Position numbers and translations under genes: made by a program. The notes beneath the pieces were generated by a model. It was not told the origin of the DNA. It saw nothing but the letters and a program-made list of their open reading frames with translations, and searched no databases. A stretch of 40,202 nucleotides of DNA from Baaleninema simplex PCC 7105 (GTDB lineage Bacteria; Cyanobacteriota; Cyanobacteriia; Cyanobacteriales; Geitlerinemataceae), in the NCBI RefSeq assembly GCF_000332355.1, contig NZ_KB235958.1, positions 982,873 through 1,023,074 on the forward strand, in the 5' to 3' direction. Position 1 is the stretch's first letter, and each line of letters opens with the position of its first letter. Below are positions 35,809 through 40,202 of the stretch, piece after piece.

Positions 35809-37521
35809 TCATCCTGTAGAGTTCTGCTCTAATAGCTGCTCTATGGTTTTTCCAAGAGCCATACTTGGAAAAACTACAGTCTCTATAGAATCCTGAATAC
35901 TTTTATCTAAATCTATGAAGAAATCTAGTTTAGTTATATCTTCAATTACCCGGACAGATGTTTGCCATCTCTCCCAATTTTTGTTAAGATCTACACCTTT
36001 CTTTTTGTAAGGAAATGTAGGATCGTTAGGAGCTATTATAGCTATTGTCTCCTTAATTCCGTTACCAATATTTAAATTATTAATATCTTTATTGAAATAT
36101 TGATCGTCTAAAATTAAAGCTACTTTCCATGTGTATTGAGGAATGTCAATTCCTGCTTTTCGTAAATCATCTATTCCCTTATCTTGATATAAATCGTAGA
36201 GAGCTTTTTTAGTTTCTTCATTGGTAAATGGAATACCTCCAGCAAAAACATATATATCATTTCCATCTTTTGCTTTGTCTTGTAAATACTTCTCTAGACT
36301 TTGCCAAGGGAAATCATATTTCGTTTGTGGAAGAACATTAGAAAAAATGAAGGTTGAATCATAGTCTTTCTGAGAACGATTGCGATCTGCGGCTGCAGCA
36401 AGATGTCCTTTATCAAATATATTTGAATAGTTTTCTTCAATAGGTCTCAAAAATGGGTTTCCACCTAAGTTTGTAGGCAAGGTAAGATCTTCTGCAAAAT
36501 TCAGTGTTCGTGGTGCAAGATCTGAAGGTTTTGGGTTTTGATGCCAGATATTATTGAGTCGATAGCCAACCCAATTTGGACTTTTAATACTCTTGTTGAA
36601 AGATAGAGAATAACTAGGCTTGTGAATTAAGTAGTTATTAGAAAAATTTGCTGCATCAGTTTTAGCTTTCTGTTTGCTCCCATTTTCTGAAATTAAAGCT
36701 GGGACTCCAAATATCAAATGTTCGCTGCCAAAATTGAGATTATCAAAATAGACAGGAACTTTTCCCTCAACAGAAATCTCGATCTGTCCTGTCTCGTCTC
36801 GCAAATCCTCTGGCACATCTACATAAAATGTTTCAAATCCATTTTGAGCATAGCCAAGACGATTGAACTGACCTTGAACAGTATAAGCACTATCTGTTTC
36901 TACAATAGCCCTCTCATAACTACGTAAGTCCACGGCAGGAAGTTCTATGTTTGGTGCGTAATCTTCTGGTAATCGGTTCGTTTCATATTGTTTATTATAT
37001 TCTTCACTTTGAATCTCATACCTCAAAGGATCTGGACTTTTAAGTTCCGTTCCATTAATAGAAACCTTCACAAAACTAGTCTTGTCGTTAGGAGCTGCAG
37101 GTTTGGGGACAAAAAGATCGAATCGTAATTGCCCTTCAAGTGGAATAAATTGAGGATCTTTGATCAGTGTGCTACCTGGCTCAATTTTAGTAGCACTCTC
37201 GTTCAAATCGATATTTGCTTTAGTCAGATGATTTTGTAGTGCTTGAGCTTTGTCGCTCGATAACTCATTGATAATATCCTGTAGTGTCATTGTTGGAAGC
37301 TCAGTGTTCTCGCTCGATCCAGAGGCTGAGGCACTTTGAATAGAGATTGATTCACCATTGTTATCCTTATAAAAAGACCAGCCTGGAATTGCCTCTTCAC
37401 GATTAAAGAGGCTGGCCATGGGCGAATCGGGAGCGGTCGTAATCTCAAAATTACCGTTGAAAACATCAGGAACCGCCGCATCCCCGCGATTTTCCTCACC
37501 ATTAGTATTATCAAACGTCAC
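35809..37521 (-). CDS. DNA/RNA non-specific endonuclease domain region (downstream half of interrupted toxin-like gene)
   Basis: A 570-codon frame opening with GTG 37521, in the same frame as the upstream 776-codon open frame and separated from it only by one TAA and one Pro codon. Residues 12-60 have FNGNFEITTAPDSP and IPGW, a galactose-binding-like lead. Residues about 300-540 form a beta-beta-alpha-metal nuclease like NucA/EndoG: the motif FDKGHLAAAADRNRSQ holds the catalytic His373 (DRGH is usual, here DKGH), and FIFSNVLPQT holds the metal-binding Asn395. It is AT-rich and HIP1-poor. No ribosome-binding site precedes the GTG, so independent translation is doubtful. No NuiA-type inhibitor gene is visible downstream, where an IS630 transposase now lies. 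Confidence 0.8.
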   Translation of the reverse strand: MTFDNTNGEENRGDAAVPDVFNGNFEITTAPDSPMASLFNREEAIPGWSFYKDNNGESISIQSASASGSSENTELPTMTLQDIINELSSDKAQALQNHLTKANIDLNESATKIEPGSTLIKDPQFIPLEGQLRFDLFVPKPAAPNDKTSFVKVSINGTELKSPDPLRYEIQSEEYNKQYETNRLPEDYAPNIELPAVDLRSYERAIVETDSAYTVQGQFNRLGYAQNGFETFYVDVPEDLRDETGQIEISVEGKVPVYFDNLNFGSEHLIFGVPALISENGSKQKAKTDAANFSNNYLIHKPSYSLSFNKSIKSPNWVGYRLNNIWHQNPKPSDLAPRTLNFAEDLTLPTNLGGNPFLRPIEENYSNIFDKGHLAAAADRNRSQKDYDSTFIFSNVLPQTKYDFPWQSLEKYLQDKAKDGNDIYVFAGGIPFTNEETKKALYDLYQDKGIDDLRKAGIDIPQYTWKVALILDDQYFNKDINNLNIGNGIKETIAIIAPNDPTFPYKKKGVDLNKNWERWQTSVRVIEDITKLDFFIDLDKSIQDSIETVVFPSMALGKTIEQLLEQNSTG

Positions 37522-37524
37522 TGG

Positions 37525-39925
37525 TTAGCGTCGGTCTAACCGAGCTTCCGGCCGTAAATCTTTGCCCCCTCCCAACACCGAGTAGAACCATCCCGTCCCG
37601 ATCCCTTCATGGGGAGCAGACTCGTCCTCGAGTGCAAAGTTAGCCGCCGTATGGTCGGGAACGTACCAAGGATTCGCCAGACCGCTTTCAAATTCCGAGT
37701 TGTTTGCCAACTCTGGATCGAACAAATGCTCGTGGAAGCTGTCTCCCAAGCGGCGATACAGAGCGTCGGGGGCTTCCGTTTCCGAGAGATCGACCGTTCC
37801 GTCGTACCAGGACACCGTTCGACCGTGAACCGCACCTCGTCCCAAGCCCAAAATCGCATCGGTTTCCCGCGTAAATCCAGCACGGCTATCTTCCCGACGA
37901 ACGTTTCCACTCACCTCGGATTGAACCGTTCCCCCCAAAAACACATTGAGGTCGGCATCGGGAATCGCTCGTCCCGCTGGCGTTCCGGTGAGGTTGTTCC
38001 GAAGTTTTGGAACCGTTTGATAGTAGTTGTCGGCAAACGTCACGTTTTCCCACACCTGAATCTCAGGTTCGTAGAACGTGGGGAATCCGAATCCTGCAAA
38101 CGACAAACTGGGTTGCTCGAAATCGTGAGGGTCGATGGTGGTCATCTGAAGGTCGCGAACTCCCGACCCCATCGCACCCCCCGCTTCGGGGAAATGCTTA
38201 CCGAGACGCTGAATCATTTCGCTGTTGACGACTGTACCGCGACTGAAGCCAATAAAGTGTAGCGGCGAATCGAAAACCTTACCGTGTTGGGTGACGTATT
38301 CTCCGGTCGTTACATCGAGTTCGGCATCTCCCCCGAGGCTTCGATCGAGATCGACGAGAGCGGCAAAGAATACATCGGCGGCAGCTTCGCTAAACCCAGA
38401 ATCGGGAATATGGGATTGAGAACCTTCCGACCAATCCGGCAATAGCACCAGCGGTTGACCGAGATAGCTGCTCGGTTCGACGTTCGGACGCGGAGCGCCA
38501 GATTCGTCGATCGCATCCCATTCTCCCGTATCGCTGTTGTAGCGCATAATCAGGCCGTCTCCCCCAGCGCTGGCAATATTTCCCGCTAAGTTGTAGATGT
38601 TGTCGGGGATGCCCTCGGGGGCTGTCGGAAGCCGGAAGCCGTGAGTGAGAACCGTAACGCTGCTGAACGTGAACGGAGACGTGGTTTCTAGAGGATGTAC
38701 GCTGAGCTGTTCGACATCCTCATCGAGAATTTTTCCGGTTTTATCGAGAGCTTGTACCGCCCAGTGATAGGTTTGTCCTGCCGTTAACTGGCGATCGTCC
38801 GGTAGTGTCAACTGCGTCGCCGTATTGGGTGGAGCGCCTTCTGAGGTGGCCAGTGGAGTCGAACCGTCATAACCGTACCACTGTCCGTCTCGCCAGGTTG
38901 CCGTGAGAATCCGACCGGGATTGAAATCGTCGTAACCGTTCCAATCTCGCGTTAGCAGTTCTGCCCTTTCTGGCACATTTAACACATCGAAGATCGTACG
39001 AGACGAACCGACAGTTTCTCCAGTAAAGTCCCACCAATTCACGACGTTATCCCCAGGGAACAACCCTTCTCCTTCCTCAAAGGTACTGACAAATACGTTA
39101 ATTTCCGAAATGTCGTCCTCGTCGATTTCTTCAAAATCCCAAGTTAACGTCGGCGTGAGATCGTCGCCGGGGGCTGCATTCAACGACACGACATCGACTG
39201 TCGAAGCCACTGTGACACTGTAGTCCTCACCGTCTGTCGTTATGGGAGCCAAAGGATCGTCCGGATCGACCTCGTAGCGCCGTTCTCCTGTGATTGGGTT
39301 TTCTGTGGTTTTCAACCGTCCCGCCAGGAAAATATTCGGATTGAGTTCCTCAATCGGTTGAGAGCGCAAGTCCTCCCAATGACTCGGGTTACTCGCCGTT
39401 GCCAACATCTGCTCGACATCGAAAACGAAGGTACTTTCGAGTCCCGGATAGGCAGCGTACAAGGCTTTTCCGTCGCCGGAGAGCGCCACGCCGTTAACCT
39501 GAGCTTCGGGGAGCGATCGCGTCCCCGCCACCAATTGCGGGTTGTCGCTCAGGGCATCTTTAATAATGCCGATGTTGCCTTTACCGTTCCAACCGGGGAG
39601 TCCGAGACCCAAGGCGCGATAGTTGTGACCGGCGACAAAGGCGTAGTGAGTATCTTCGTAAGGAACCACAACCACTTCAACGGCTTCGTTGACATCGAAG
39701 TCGTCGAAGGAACTACCCAGAGACAGCGGCGTGTAGTGAATCGTGGCTTGGAAATCGCTGGGGTCGTTGTGGGTAATCGACAGCACGCCGTATCCCTTTC
39801 CGTCTTCGTTGCGGTTGGTGAAGACCATTTTGTTAGGGTCGGGAGTGTCAGCCAATCCTTCGGGTCGCCAACTCGTTTCGATCGCGGCGATGGATTCGTG
39901 CCAGCGTCGGGGGTTAGTGACTATA
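37525..39925 (-). pseudogene. Alpha/beta-hydrolase toxin-like protein, 5'-truncated, upstream half
   Basis: The open frame runs from about 39925 with no proper start: reading upstream of the nominal TTG (39855) still gives sensible coding, VTNPRRWHESIAAIETSWRP, until the sequence breaks near 39925. So the gene is 5'-truncated. Numbered from the TTG, residues 20-150 look like a beta-propeller-like region (VNGVALSGDGKALYAAYPGL), 205-390 like Ig/fibronectin-type linkers, and 398-700 like an alpha/beta hydrolase: TVLTHGF (401-407) and HFIGFSRGT with nucleophile Ser538 in GxSxG, candidate Asp575 in TTIDPHD and His678 in AVHGRTVSWYDG. The end PEARLDRR is followed by TAA and, in frame, by PVTFDNTNGEENRGDA of the nuclease half. 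A lipase-like plus nuclease protein is likely the ancestral form. Confidence 0.75.
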
Positions 39926-39969
39926 AGTATAATTAGTTAGATATAGCGTGAGTTGAACTGGAGGAAAAT

Positions 39970-40083
39970 ATGACGAGAAAAATGACGACTGAGGAATTGT
40001 TAGAGCGCTATGCAGTGGGAGAGCGAGACTTTACAGGGATTGAGTTTGACAAGTCTGAAGCAGATAAAGGAGATAGGCGATAG
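39970..40083 (+). pseudogene. Truncated pentapeptide-repeat protein gene
   Basis: From ATG 39970, preceded by GGAGG, the frame reads MTRKMTTEELLERYAVGERD then FTGIEFDKSEADKGDRR and a TAG at 40081. The start is the same kind of N-terminal cap as in the 32363 protein (EGxxDFTGI). The reading is cut off three bases before the left end of an ISKra4-type element at 40086, so the insertion interrupted the gene. Confidence 0.7.
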
Positions 40084-40085
40084 GC

Positions 40086-40202
40086 GGGTGCATCCCAATC
40101 TTGCAAGACTCAGTCTGAGAATTGATGGTTCAGGTAGGCACATCGGTGCTTTAGCACTTGTTGCACGTTGTCTTCGTGCCACTGAGCCCCTGAATCTTAA
40201 CC
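40086..40202. mobile_element. ISKra4-type insertion sequence, partial (runs off window)
   Basis: It starts with GGGTGCATCCCAATCTTGCA, sharing GGGTGCATC with the terminal repeat of the remnant at 375-1196. The minus strand within carries the transposase C-terminus (next entry). The rest of the element lies outside the window. Confidence 0.65.
40110..40202 (-). pseudogene. ISKra4-family transposase C-terminus (partial, probable frameshift)
   Basis: The frame reads DSGAQWHEDNVQQVLKHRCA then YLNHQFSD and a stop at 40110, matching the conserved ISKra4 C-terminal pattern (GAQW...QVLxHRCAYLN). Two codons upstream is an in-frame TAA, while the adjacent frame reads VKI, the expected preceding residues; a one-base deletion would explain this. 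The call depends on only about 90 bases, so decay cannot be confirmed. Confidence 0.65.

Overview
The window looks like chromosome of a filamentous-type cyanobacterium. The octamer GCGATCGC (HIP1) is scattered through most genes, heptameric short tandem repeats (ACTGGCG-type) sit between genes, and several families are cyanobacterial: DevA/DevC-type ABC subunits, DUF2973 and DUF2605 proteins, an XisI-like fragment and a PEP-CTERM protein. Species cannot be named from sequence alone.

Left part (1-7850). A decayed ISKra4-type insertion sequence with intact 18-bp terminal inverted repeats (375-1196) precedes an ABC ATPase fused to a cyclic-nucleotide-binding domain. The ATPase converges tail to tail on a DevC-like permease. 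Next come an unrecognised 623-aa protein and a GH3-family acyl-acid amido synthetase, likely co-transcribed on the minus strand.

Middle (7850-25600) is mostly housekeeping or ordinary accessory DNA: two family-2 glycosyltransferases, a small conserved protein with a clear terminator, a PEP-CTERM surface protein with a 36-bp perfect palindrome upstream, an FtsH protease, a frameshifted RTX-like gene, a Coq4-like protein, a NarL-type two-component system divergent from a Spy/CpxP-like periplasmic protein, tRNA-Gly(CCC), UvrB, an IS605-type end that may be an orphan omega-RNA, a DUF2605/DUF2973 pair, a secreted OB-fold-like protein, and a MacA/MacB-like adaptor plus permease without a linked ATPase.

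Right part (25600-40202) is an accessory, rearranged region, more AT-rich in places and visually poor in HIP1. It contains an Rhs polymorphic-toxin locus in classic order: large Rhs protein with a C-terminal tip, probable DUF4279-type immunity gene, then a displaced orphan Rhs core. The 5' end of the Rhs gene is cut off against an XisI-like fragment on the other strand. Beyond lie a pentapeptide-repeat protein, an IS1 remnant, a frameshifted IS630 transposase, and a second large toxin-like gene. That gene joins an alpha/beta-hydrolase region to a DNA/RNA non-specific endonuclease domain, is split by one in-frame TAA, and has also lost its 5' end. The window closes with a truncated pentapeptide gene interrupted by another ISKra4-type end.

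The most interesting items are the Rhs tip/immunity/orphan-core cassette, the hydrolase-nuclease gene with its in-frame stop, the candidate orphan omega-RNA at 20321-20500, and the cNMP-domain ABC ATPase facing its apparent permease partner. All assignments come from reading the sequence; no database search was run.
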